A DNA stretch of 30,740 nucleotides from Chara braunii (taxonomy: Eukaryota; Streptophyta; Charophyceae; Charales; Characeae). Each line of letters starts with the position of its first letter. Position 1 is the first letter of the stretch. The notes beneath the pieces are model-generated. The model did not search any database, was not told the origin of the DNA, and was given only the letters and a program-made list of their open reading frames with translations. Shown here piece after piece: positions 10,898 to 21,053 of this stretch. The stretch is from positions 2,627,634 to 2,658,373 of the forward strand of contig BFEA01000072.1 in assembly GCA_003427395.1 (NCBI GenBank), given 5' to 3'. A program made the position numbers and the translations under genes.

Positions 10898-12250
10898 GGA
10901 TTCTACTTGCCGATGAGAGTTGACTTATCCACCCTAACCCTAACTGAAGTGGTTAGGGCTGACCACTTAGGGTTAGGGTTGGTCTGAAGTGGGAAGTGGG
11001 GCAGCATGGATTAGGGAAGCTGCCCCCACCTGGTTAGGTCGTCTTGGGTCGACATTGAACCTGACCAGGTTGATTGAGAGTGAGCTTGTGGTGGTGAGAC
11101 ACATCAAGAGGACTTCATGCGACAATCTGAGAGAGGAGACGATGAGAGGCACTCGCACCTGGAATCTGACCTAAGGGAGACACTCGGTGACTTAAGGGCC
11201 TCCCTCAAGTTGGCGATCTACGGACTGCGACAATCTACGGATTGCAAGTTGCTACTTTGTTCTTCAACATCGGGGGGGATCCGCCGTTGCACTTTGGTGT
11301 TGGAGTCAGACCCTCCTACATGATAGGACACTAGTGTAGAGGTAGTGAATAGGGTTAGGAGGACCATATGAGGAAGAGGGGTGAGTTATACTTCATCTCA
11401 AAGTTCGGGCCACTCAAGTAAGTGTCGTGCACCTAAGGGTTGCCCATGTATGCATTCATGGTATTGTTTGTCCTGTTGGGGTACTTTTGGATCTCTTTCT
11501 CGCTCCTCTGAAGTCTTGGTTATGTGCATTGGTGTGCAAACTGCTTACTTACCTGATGGATGTGGAGACGAAGTATCTTGCGTTGAATCCCATAATTTTC
11601 TACAGTGCTTTGTCTTTTCATTTTGAATGTTTGTAGGTTCTCTCTTGAAGTTGAAATTTGTTTTTCAGTACGGTAGAGGCATACAGTAGGACTTGTGGTA
11701 CTCGTCTTGCTTGGGACTTGGTCACGACTTGCGTGGGACCCATAGGGACTCAGTGGGATCAGCCCCAAACAAGGAGGGCCCCTTGGACTGAAATTTGTTG
11801 ACGCAGTGTCGCTCTCTTTTCAGTCTGGAATACGTTACTCTTCTGTTTTATTAAAGCACTCGCTGCCAAGGGGATCTCGATTGAGATGTTTGTGGACTGA
11901 TGACGCACAATCCAATACTTGTTGACCTGCACCTTATAGACCATTTAATTCTCCATTGTTGTATGATGTTACTTGTAGTCTGATTTGTTGTACTTTTGAC
12001 GGTGTCGATTGGATTTTGCTCGAGGGGATCTCGTACTTGATCTGACCGTACCAAAACGCAAAGTCAGCACTCTCTTCTAAATGTATTTTATTTTTTCATT
12101 TGTTGTTGGTTGCTCTCTAGTCCAAATATTTTGCCGCTTCAGCTAGGAGTTCTACCTTCTTTTTTGTGCTTTCAGTTTGTTTCTTTTTACTGGAGTCCAT
12201 TATATGCCCGTAGAGACGCGCAGATAAGAGAGAATAGAGAGAGAGAGGCC
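10898..12250 (+). other. untranslated leader of gypsy element 2
   Basis: About 1.35 kb between the primer binding site and the first gag ATG. The only structured signal I see is a telomere-like hairpin at 10931-10979. Other short open frames have no domain. A leader this long may hold packaging signals. Confidence 0.6.
10931..10979 (+). repeat. telomere-like inverted repeat (TTAGGG type) in the leader
   Basis: ACCCTAACCCT (10931-10941) pairs perfectly with AGGGTTAGGGT (10969-10979). Inside this, AAGTGGT (10947-10953) pairs with ACCACTT (10962-10968) around an 8-base loop, with a 5-base bulge on the left arm. The element RNA could fold into an 18-base-pair bulged hairpin. The arms are made of TTAGGG-type units rather than the plant TTTAGGG. 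Confidence 0.8.
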
Positions 12251-13214
12251 ATGGCAACTAAAGGAGCTAGTAGTTCCAACATGCCAACATGGCAGCAGCC
12301 AAACTTTCTGATATTCTAGAGGTTTGTATGGATGCAGTGAGTGAGGCAGATAAACCATTGTACAAGGCCCTCTATCAGAAGGAAGTGGTCGAGGAGGAAA
12401 AAGCGGAAAAGGCTAAGCGGAAAACAGTCGCTGAAGATCTTGAGACTATTTTCAAAACAGTCTAAGTTGTACCTGATGCATATATTAAGAAATACGTGGT
12501 AAAGTATATACGTGCCCTTGTAGATTACCATTTGCTCAGCGAACTCCCAAGATTGAAATCCCAACTACCCGATGATATGAGTTAGATGCGTACTCAGATG
12601 GAAGAAATGGCCAAAGAGCATCGCGATTAAATACACCAAATGACAACCATGCATCAGGCCCAAATCTCAAGCTCTCTTCCCCATTCTACCTTTGCACCTC
12701 TTCATCCTTCTTCTTCTTCTCAGTTTTCTTTGTTGAGTTGAGTGGCTAATCAGTCAGGACCTACAACATGTGTAGTTCCCATTGCCGCTACAAGCGGTAG
12801 CGCAGGAAATTATGCAACTGCCGCAGCCCAGAGTTCGGATCCAGCAATGGCGGGTCCCAGCTACAGCAGTCCATACGTGGACAGAAAGTCGGTGATGATA
12901 CCGTCCATATATGATGGCAAGGATGATGTTGAGTGTTGGATCATCTCCATGAGAGCCTACTTTGAGGTACAAGGCACTCAAAGAGTGAACCAGTCCTTGA
13001 CCCTAGGGACGAACATCGAGGCTGTCTACGGGGCTTCTTAAAAGTCCAAGCTATGCAAGCTCGGTATCCCAGGTCACCCCGGCTGCCGCTCTCAAAGATA
13101 TACTAGTAGCGCAATATAAATACCCGCATGTTGCAACTAGAGTAAGGATCCAACTCAACGAACTTAAGCACAACAAGTGGCAGGGCACCATGCTGCATCA
13201 ACCACCAATATCTT
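12251..13214 (+). pseudogene. Gag, gypsy element 2, multiply broken
   Basis: An ATG at 12251 opens a short frame that shifts near 12285 into a helical, Lys/Glu-rich stretch (EVVEEEKAEKAKRKT) resembling the N-terminus of plant gypsy Gag. Stops in that frame are at 12463 (TAA), 12583 (TAG), 12628 (TAA) and 12739 (TGA). From 12742 it reads a Ser/Ala-rich linker, then PSIYDGKDDVECWIISMRAYFEVQG, the start of the capsid-like gag domain. After a TAA at 13039 and frame changes, ILVAQYKYPHVATRVRIQLNE matches the end of that domain. No CCHC zinc knuckle lies between this and the protease about 30 bases later, so that part seems deleted. Confidence 0.78.
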
Positions 13215-13600
13215 CGTGTCTTGATTGATTGTGGTGCTACGGTTAACTTCATGTCACCGCACGGGATACACAAAGTGGGTTTGGGAATGAAGCAAGTGGC
13301 TTTGCAGGGCCCTTGCCAAACTCAAGTATGCAACAAAGAGGTCTCATCTACGCATGCAGTCAAAGGTGTGCGCATTACCTTTGACAAAGAAAAAAACATC
13401 ACACACGCATTGAACTTCTATGTCCTTAACAAGTGTCCCTTCAACGCAATCCTCTGGTTGGACTATTTCTAGTCCCAATGCGAATGGACCAAGTGGAAGG
13501 AACCACTTTTCATGGTAAAAAATGCACAAGGGAACGAGCGTCCCGTCCTCTTGGATGAGAAGCTTGACTCCCCGGTGACCTTTCTTAATGCCATGCAGTT
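13215..13600 (+). pseudogene. retropepsin-like protease, gypsy element 2
   Basis: VLIDCGATVNFMS (13215-13255) is the active-site region of the gypsy protease type that usually reads DSGATHNF; here it is DCGAT, with the catalytic Asp kept. The second half reads FNAILWLDYF, where the family has ILGxDW. A TAG at 13470-13472 follows directly and separates the protease from the linker to RT, in the same frame. The domain would process Gag-Pol. Confidence 0.75.
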
Positions 13601-14786
13601 CTCCAAGAAGTGGCACAAGCACAAAGGGGATGAACAATTGTATGTTTCCTTTGTTCGCCCTACTGATGTGCCTATTACTTTTGCGGCTAGTACTAGTTCT
13701 ACATTACCTAATAAATCTACTTCTAACACTTCTACTTCTCTACCTACCTCTAGTTCAAATAACTCTACTTCAGATTCGGCCGCCTCTATTCGTAATCTGC
13801 GACTTGATCTAGGTGATCCTTTTGCCAATCCTTCGCCCCCACCGGTCCCAACAAGCATTCAAAACCTGCTTGACCGATTCCTGAAAGTTTTGGCCGAACC
13901 ACGTGGAGTTCCCACACTATCGGTCCGACACAAGATCGAGTTGGTCAAAGGTGTTGTTCCTCCAAAGGGTTGTGTATACCGTATGGGATCCAGCGAGTTG
14001 GAGGAACTTCGGAAACAAATCGATGAAATGATCGACAAGGGATGGATTAAGCCTAGTGAATCTGAAGTTGGTGCACTTGTTTTGTTTGTCCCAAGGAAAG
14101 GAGGTAAGCTCCTCATGTGTATTGCTTATCGCGGTCTCAACTGCATCACAAGAAAGAATGCATGCCTATTGCCATACATAGATGACTTGCTTAATGATGC
14201 AGATGGGTGCAAGGTCTTCTCCAAGATCGACCTCAAATCTGGATACCACCAGATTGAAGTCGATCCTGCGGACCAACACAAGACTGCGTTCAAGACGCGC
14301 GATGGGCTTTACGAATTTATCGTAATGCCCTTTGGTCTCACGAACGCACCGACCACCTTTCAAAGCCTTATAGACAAGGTCCTCCGCGAATAGATTCGTC
14401 AATTTGTGGTGGTGTATCTCGATAATATTATGATCTTTAACAAATCCATCGAGGAACATATGAAGCACCTTGAGGAAGTATTCACCATCCTCAAGAAAAC
14501 GCAACTCCATCTTAACTTAGAGAAATCTGAGTTTGGGAGGGATAGTGTCATATATCTTGGGCATCGGTTGTTTGTTGCAGGCCTAGAGCCTGAGGCAACC
14601 AAGGTTGAGGTTATACGCGACTGACCTCAACCTGCGAACATCCACGAACTGCGTTCTTTCCTTGGTCTCGCATCATACTATCAGAAGTTTGTGCACCGAT
14701 TCTCTGTTATTGCTTGTCCGTTGTCCCGATTGACAAGTAAGAATGTATCTTTTACGTGGGATGCAACATGTGAGATCGCATTTTAA
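13600..14786 (+). pseudogene. reverse transcriptase domain, gypsy element 2 (YLDN box)
   Basis: A long open frame from the Ser/Thr-rich linker through the RT fingers and palm: PPKGCVYRMGSSELEELRKQ, CIAYRGLN (family usually CIDYR), [17 protein letters not shown] and FIVMPFGLTNAPTTFQ. A TAG lies at 14391-14393, then the catalytic box reads YLDN (14415-14426) instead of YLDD/YIDD, losing one metal-binding Asp. The thumb follows (YLGHRLFVAGLEPE, then a TGA at 14622, then LRSFLGLASYYQKF). A TAA at 14784-14786 ends the frame before RNase H. The two catalytic-region substitutions and three stops make this copy inactive. Confidence 0.85.
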
Positions 14787-15292
14787 GCATTGAAAGAGGC
14801 CTTTGTAAGTTCCCTTGTACTCCGCATTGCAGATTTCAAACTAACATTCGTAGTTACTACGGATGCGAGCCAGTATGGGATTGGCGCAGTGCTGCAACAA
14901 GACGATGACGATGGCTTGCGGTCGCTCAAGTATTACAACAAACGCATGCCCAGCGAAAAGGTGGTTACTTCCACCTACATGCCCGAGCTCTATGCCTTGC
15001 GCTTCAAAGTCTTCTCAGATCATGAGACTTTAAAGTGGATCACTGGAAGCACTATCTTTTGGAACGCCACTTCAAAGTCTTCTCAGATCATGAGACTTTA
15101 AAGTGGATCAACAAACAAACCACCTTGTCCCCTACATTAACTCGCTGGTTCCATGAGATTGATATTTTTGACTTTGAACTGAAACACAAAAAGGGTTGTT
15201 ATAATTGAGTTGTTGATGCATTGTCTCGCCACCCCGAGTATATGACTTGCCTTGTGAACTCCTACGACCTCCGTAAGAAATTGAACGTAGAG
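14787..15292 (+). pseudogene. RNase H domain, gypsy element 2, with internal duplication
   Basis: FVVTTDASQYGIGAVLQQ holds the first catalytic Asp, and TYMPELYALR stands where TYERELYAL is usual, so the glutamate region is partly kept. A 40-base segment encoding FKVFSDHETLKWI occurs at 15002-15043 and again at 15070-15111, at a spacing of 68 bases. The first copy sits in place of the region normally before HWKHYLL, and the duplication shifts the frame. The domain ends with FELKHKKG, a TGA at 15206-15208 and VVDALSRHPEY. Confidence 0.8.
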
Positions 15293-15767
15293 CAATCCTT
15301 GAGCAGTTGCGGGCTAACATCAACAGTCAGCCTGATTTTCTCGAATGTGGACGACTCGTTTTCCGACGCTATGGAAATAATGATCGTTTGTGTGTACCCA
15401 ACCATGAGCCTCTCCACACGCACTACTTGGACTTAGGTCACAGCTGGAGTGGACACTTCGGCATGACAAAGATGTACAGAAATGTATTGAGACAGTTTGA
15501 TTGGCCTGGTATGAAAGGATCTGTTGAGTGTCAAGTCTGTCAACGAATCAAACCATCAAGACAAAAGCCCATGGGGCTGTTTAAACCTCTTCCCAATCCC
15601 GACGGTCCCGGAGAGTCTATCGACTTCACGGACATGGGAAAGATAAGTAAGAATGGTTATTCGCAAGTTATGGTGATTGTTGATCGGTTTTCTAAATTCC
15701 TCAATCTGATTCCATTGCCACCTCATGCCCCAACTAAAGTGGTGATCTGTGAGTTCCATCAGAAGTA
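15293..15767 (+). pseudogene. integrase, zinc-binding part and first catalytic Asp, gypsy element 2
   Basis: Starts after a frameshift near 15292. The HHCC zinc-binding region reads HSWSGHFGMTKMY then CQVCQRIKPSRQ. The catalytic core begins ESIDFTDM, with the first Asp of the DDE triad, and continues through QVMVIVDRFSKF to CEFHQKY. There it is cut by the LINE insertion at 15767/15768; the core resumes at 25691. The frame of about 150 codons is clean from 15307 to the junction. Confidence 0.85.
15764..15767 (+). repeat. left candidate target-site duplication of the LINE
   Basis: AGTA directly precedes the poly(T) start of the minus-strand LINE and recurs at 25687-25690, directly before the integrase resumes. 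Four bases is short for L1-like insertions, so a longer duplication may have decayed. Confidence 0.45.
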
Positions 15768-15789
15768 TTTTTTTTTCTTTTCTTTTTTT
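15768..15789 (-). other. poly(A) tail of the LINE (T-rich on + strand)
   Basis: Twenty T in 22 bases, with C at 15777 and 15782. It sits at the 3' end of the minus-strand element, exactly where integrase homology stops. This is the mark of target-primed reverse transcription from a polyadenylated RNA. Confidence 0.88.
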
Positions 15790-16264
15790 GAATAAACTCC
15801 CTTCCAGTGCTAGTGGTGCTGGTAAGAGCAGACACCACTAGCACCTGAGGAGAGGCTCCATCTATTGGTGGGGAGCATCACCTGCTGGAAAACGGGTCCA
15901 ACGTCCCAGATACAAAAAAGATTTGGAGTATGTCAGGAAAAAGGAGCGGGAGTCTCCTGCCAGCATTGATTACTCTGGAATCAAGAGGATTGACTCAACA
16001 AGAGTTTGGGAAAAGGAAAAGAACCTCTTCGCCTTGAACCAGGCGCCAGTTGTCTGCTGCTAAAAAACTAGCTCTTCCCCTTCTGCCGATCTCCAACTAC
16101 AACCTCAAACATCCAAGGGACCAGCGTCCCTTGCTGGAAAACGGGTCCAGCGTCCCCTATACACAGTGAATCAAGAGGGAGTTTAAGAAGATGTCAGGAC
16201 CGTAGACTGAGGACCGACCTGCCAGCATTGATTGCTCTGTCCTCCAAAGGTTTAATTGTGCAGG
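15790..16264 (-). other. 3' UTR of the LINE
   Basis: About 475 bases between the ORF2 stop (TAA at 16267-16265) and the poly(A) tail. It contains a perfect 12-base stem-loop next to the tail and a pair of direct repeats. On the + strand, GCTGGAAAACGGGTCCA occurs at 15884 and 16133, and CCTGCCAGCATTGATT at 15956 and 16218. No open frame of interest was seen. Confidence 0.75.
15807..15844 (-). other. perfect stem-loop near the LINE 3' end
   Basis: GTGCTAGTGGTG (15807-15818) is the exact reverse complement of CACCACTAGCAC (15833-15844), with a 14-base loop. It lies 18 bases inside the poly(A) tail. Several LINEs carry a 3' stem-loop that their RT recognises; that role is inferred here from position only. 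Confidence 0.8.
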
Positions 16265-18249
16265 TTACCAGACCGTCGGATCAGTCGTGCTTTCCTGGCA
16301 GCTATGAATCCTTGCCGATGTTTCCATGTGCTGCTTGTCAACCCGCCGCTTCCTTTCTTGGGCTTGTCGGTCCTTAGTCCTGCGTGAGGCCTTTCTTATT
16401 TTGCATCGTACCATTGCATGTGACCGTCGCCAGCTCGTGGGGTGGAAATGGGTCGGGGAAATTTGTAGGTGGTCGTAGTGGTATCTCATGTCCCACCGTA
16501 GTCCAGTCTCTGAAGTTGATGGAGTAATCTCTTCTGAACTCATCCCGGTCGCATTTCTGGGCAGGCTTGTCGTCCCATCGGACGAATGCGATCCAACCCC
16601 CATTCTCATTGCCCAACCAGTCCCCGGAGAACTGCTAAATTGCTTGTGTTATGTCCTTTGATGTATGGAACAACTCAAGTTGGTTTTTAACTTTTTGCCA
16701 CTGTACTCTGGGTTCTTGTTGGATATATTGCTTTATCATGTCTGATACCTCTTCCCCGGCTATGCGGACCTCCTCTATTGCGTGGGTGCAGCGTTTTCTC
16801 TAAAGGGCCCACATGACTGCTCTCCTTCCTAACTTGAACATATTATTTTCAAAGACATTGCCAGTGGGGGAGGACCATGTTTCACATAGTATGGCTCTCC
16901 AGTCCCATGGCCAGTTGGAGCCGGTATCCAACTTGGACCAGATTCTGTCCCACCATCGCCACGTAAGCACCGCCCCCGGACACTACATGAATATGTGCTC
17001 TATAGTTTTCGGGATTCTGCGGGAGGGGAAGGCGGTGTGGCACGATCTACACCACGGTAGCACCCAACCCTTCTGCTCTAGATATGTACAATCTATCAGC
17101 CAATCATGCGTGGGCAGGCAACGATGTTCTATCTGCCATTGTAGTGAGGCCATCTTCACTGGCCTAGACCTTGTGGCAGTGAACCATCGAATGGGGCGGA
17201 TTGCCTTTGTTCCTACATTCAGATGAGATTTCCATCGGGCCTTCACTGTTTCTTTTATATTCACTTTTGGACGCAGCAGGCGATAGGTAGCCTTCACCAT
17301 CAAGGTGTGTAATTTTAAGCTCTCCTTCGTCTTGCGTTCTTGTGGGCGGGACCACTGCCATTCCTCGGGATCAAAGGGAAGTTCAACTATAGGAATGTCT
17401 GGCTGATATGCGATCCATGCGTCTTTGTCCCACAATACACGGATTCTCTGCAGATCTGAATTCCTGCACCTTCTCACCACATCTGGAGTATAGTTGGTGA
17501 GCACATTGTCCTTGCCAATGTGGAAGAGATTGGTCACGGTTTCATCCGCCCGTACCTCTATCATGTTGCCTACACTCTCTGGATCTCCCGGGGCGGTTAC
17601 CCAGTCCCCTTCTGTCAGTCGCGGCCCTTTGCGCAAGATACGGACCCAATCTAGGGGGATAGCAAAAATCAATGTTTCGATGTGCTCTTCGATTTTGTGG
17701 CAATACCTTAGTGTGGTCCTTAGTTGCTGCGCAGATTTCTAGTCTCCCACTCGTGTGTCCCATATATCTTTTATTATGGTTATACCTTTTTTGACCCAGC
17801 TATTCCACAGGGTACTTTAGCTGCAATACACTCTGCTGTTCCGGTCCGTTATTTTTCTGTTGCCAAAAAGGGGTTGGCGCGCCACCTCTTCCCACCTGGT
17901 TGGTGGGGGTTTGTCGGGTAGTGGCAGTTGGCGTCAGGCTTTTCACGACCGGGACCCAGAAGTCATCCCTGACCAAATCCGAGCGGGTTGTGTCTCGACC
18001 CGGAGCTTGCCCGTTTCGACGGGACCATGGCACTGTCCAGCAAAGGTCTTCCAGCCAGGTTAGCGAGGTAACTCTCTGCGGTGTCTGAGGAGCAAGACTA
18101 GCTATTTGTTCCAGCGTAAGGACCTACCATGGGAGATATTGGGTGAAGAGTAATCTTTTGATCCATTGAATTGTTAAAGCTTTGATCTGGGTTTCTGGGT
18201 CTAGGATCCCCACGCCCCCTTTATCTTTGGGTTGAATCACTGATTGTTA
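16265..18249 (-). pseudogene. LINE ORF2 C-terminal region (zf-RVT-like)
   Basis: Continues ORF2 after a TAA at 18249-18247. It reads KDKGGVGILDPETQIKAL, the conserved segment after the RT thumb, then a long helical region. Near 17150-16950 come KMASLQWQIEHRCLPTHDWL, CRSCHTAFP and ETIEHIFM-type residues (here TIEHIFM), followed after a stop by CPGAV: the Cys/His pattern of the zf-RVT domain of plant LINEs. The frame is broken by TAG at 18126, 17741, 16985, 16802 and 16637 (first base, minus strand) and by shifts near 17808 and 16380. The final stretch ends at a TAA (16267-16265). No RNase H domain was seen. Confidence 0.78.
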
Positions 18250-19810
18250 GGCTACCCTGCTTATGACATTTTGCAGTTCTTCATTGCCTCTCCATAGCAG
18301 GGTTGTCACCTGCCGTTTTAGTGATCGAACGGCCTCCTTGTTGAGGGCCCAAATTGCAGATTTGTACCAGAGAGCCGCCAGTATTACACTATTGATCACT
18401 AATGCCCTTCCGATAAGGGAGGTGTGACGGTCTTTCCAGTGGGCCAGTTTCTCTAGTGCAGGTTTCAGGATCCACTCATCGTTCGATGCAGGCTTGCCCA
18501 ATGTCGTTAGCATGATTCCCAGCACTCTAACCGGGGCCGTTTCCGGGAGCCATTTGACCTGTGGAAGCTCGGGGGGGCCCATCCCTTGGTGGTGGATCCA
18601 CCATCCGAGGGTTTTGTTTCCCCAATTGACAGTTATATCTGAGACTGCTGTAAACCGGTTGAATAATCGCCTGATCTCTTCCATGTTTGTTGCGGTTGCA
18701 TCGACAATGAGTGTCAGGTCGTTTGCAAACATCGAACAGATCAGGATTGTTTCTTCCGGTATGGCCGAGATCTGCAGTTTCCTGAGGTCTTTGTTGGCGC
18801 GGAGGTTTGCTGCCAATGCCTCCATTACGATAGTAAACAGGAAGGGTGCCAGAGGGTCCCCTTGGCGTACCAACTGTTGTGGAGGTTTCCTTCCATTGAT
18901 CTGGACACATGTGGTTGCATTGTGGTGAAGTATTTCAGTCCAGGAAACGCCGAAAGGCTGGTCCTATATTCATTTTTTCCATGCATTTGTCTAGGAAAAG
19001 CCAGTCCACGTGGTCGTAAGTTTTTTCAAAGTCTATAAAGACGACTGCCTCATTTTGTTTGTCCTGTCTTGTTAGTTTAAGTAGTTCATTAACTAATAGT
19101 ATGTTATCCTGTAACCTACGCCCTTTGATAAACCCGGTTTGCGTCGGATGGATGATATCTTCCAAGACTGGGAGTAGTCGATTTGCCAGAGCCTTCGCAA
19201 GCATTTTGTAGACGACTGTGAGCAGGGTTATTGGCCTGTAATTACGAATATCCATCTTTTCTCCCTTTTTGTGTAACAAGGTGAGAACTCCCTGTCCCAC
19301 CAACTCCCCCATTCTCCCTGTTTCCCACACCTTTTGATAGAAATCCATGAGGTCCGGGGCCATCTGAGTCCAGAAAGTCTCCCAGAATTCCTTTGGAAAC
19401 CCATCTATGCCCGACGTCTTCTCTTCTTCCATCTGCATCATCGCCGTCCATATTTCGTCTTTGGACAGGGGACGATCCAGATCTATTTTTTGTTGTCCAG
19501 TCAGGGTCTTCTCCAATGGTTCCAAGAATTCCCCTATTTCTTTCTCTCTAGCATTCCTCTCTTGTCGGGCACATCTCGAGGTGAACAGGTCTTGGTAAAA
19601 AGATCTTGCTATTTGTGTGCAGTGGGGGGTGGAGGTAACGATATCCTGGTGGCCAGTTTATGGATCATATAGTGCTTTAATGGTTGTTCTGCGCGAACAC
19701 ACTCGGGCCATGCTGAATAATTTTTTATCCATTGTTCCTTCTGTATGGTATCTTGTTAGTCGTCCTCTTATCCGTGTTCCTTCCCAACGTTGTGTGGCGA
19801 AAGTTTGGAG
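18250..19810 (-). pseudogene. LINE ORF2 reverse transcriptase domain (FAND box)
   Basis: In order on the minus strand: SGIDGFPKEFW, GVLTLLHKKGEKMDIRNYRPI, VYKMLAKALANRLLP, QTGFIKGRRLQDNIL, AVVFIDFEKTYDHVDW (palm Asp), then after a one-base shift near 18942 GRKPPQQLVRQGDPLAPFLF. The catalytic box reads FAND at 18729-18718, where L1-like elements have YADD/FADD, so one metal-binding Asp is replaced by Asn. The thumb continues to WRGNEELQNV. A TAA at 19660-19658 also interrupts the linker upstream. This domain would copy the element RNA at the target nick; this copy is inactive. Confidence 0.88.
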
Positions 19811-19914
19811 TTGTTGTCTCAGTGTTTGTATCTTTGGATGTTCTTCTGACTGTGAATATTGGTTGTTGTCTCAGTGTTTGTATCTTTGGATGTTCTTCTG
19901 ACTGTGAATATTGG
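19811..19914 (-). repeat. 52-bp tandem duplication inside LINE ORF2
   Basis: Copies at 19811-19862 and 19863-19914 look identical. Because 52 is not a multiple of three, the second copy shifts the frame between the endonuclease and RT. Read with one copy only, the endonuclease frame runs directly into the RT frame. Confidence 0.92.
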
Positions 19915-21034
19915 GTGTCGTTAAGCTGGTCTTGGTGCTCAAGTTGCTGTAGTTGTTGATGAATTTCCATTTCCTGCTGATGTTTTCTAGCTGCTAGCAG
20001 TTTAGAATATTCGTGGCATTTTTTACCCAGATAGAATAGCCCGTTGTTAAACCAGTCTATTGACTGCTGGAAGTGCTGCTTTTGCAAGTGCCAGTACGTC
20101 CAACAGTCAATGTAGTTCCGAAAGGTTTTCTGTTGTAAGATGTAAGTGTTAAGTTTGTAGAAACCTGGTCCCCAATCGGGCTTCTTTCGAAAGGATAGGG
20201 TGACCGTGCACATTTTGTGATCGAGGCCCGGGTACAGGCTTGCAGGCAGGATTGCTGCTAGAAGCAGGGAGCCCCCCATATCTTTCGAGGTGAGAATTAG
20301 GTCGATCTGGGATCTCATTTGGCTTTCGGTTTCGGTCTTCCGTAGACATGCGTAGAATCTAGTATCTGGGTTCAGCTTCCGGAAGGAGTTAAAAACTTTC
20401 AGTGAAAGATATAGATCGTTTATCATCCTCTCATCCTCCTCCACATACATTGGGGTTGGGGAGGGCGTCCGCCATCTGTCCATCCATCGGTCCGGGGCTG
20501 CATTGAAGTCTCCGGCTATAATGACCGGGACCCCTTCTGGAATTTGCGCTTTAATGTTCTCCAGGAAGGTTCTTCTCTCGCTTACAATGTTGGGGGCGTA
20601 GATACATATTATGCATACAATTTCAAGTTCCAGTGTGACCAGGACAGACACCCACCGGCCTTCCTCTTGATCCACCACCAGTGGACCGGGTCTGCCCGGG
20701 ACTCCGAGGGAATCCAGATGGCCACCCCAGCGCTTCCTGGCCTCGGGGTGTGTGCCCTGAAGGCTTTGTACGGCCAGATCATCTTGTGAATACGGTTGTG
20801 CTCTGGGGTGTCCATCAGGTGTGTTTCTTGAACACATACTATATCTGGCCAGTTCCTACCCCCCACTCCTCTCATCAAGTCCCAGATTGCATTTTGTTTA
20901 TCTAATTTACACGAGGCCAGGCCGTTCACATTCAAGGAGCGTAGGTCAAGGTCAGCTGCCCTCGTGCATTGGTTCCAGATACGGTCTTTCCCGTACACTG
21001 CTCTGACTGGATCTATCTTGCTCGTGTTGTTCAT
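19863..21034 (-). pseudogene. LINE ORF2 endonuclease domain (APE type)
   Basis: Starts at an ATG (21034), 19 bases after the ORF1 stop. It reads LRSLNVNGLAS, IVCVQETHL, then after a frameshift at about 20690-20715 IICIYAPN, VIIAGDFNAAPDRW, SQIDLILTS and DHKMCTVTL. These are the conserved blocks of the AP-endonuclease-like domain that nicks target DNA, including the QET, GDFN, D-x-I and DH residues. The active-site residues look intact, but the frameshift splits the domain after IWIPSES. Downstream is a Gln/His-rich linker (HQQEMEIHQQLQQLEHQDQ) that runs into the 52-bp duplication. Confidence 0.88.
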
Positions 21035-21053
21035 TGTATCCTCTTAAGTTTTT

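Noticed and set aside
10931-10979. Interstitial telomere or chromosome end.
   Set aside because: Only two units per arm in inverted orientation within a retrotransposon leader; this is too short for a telomere tract.
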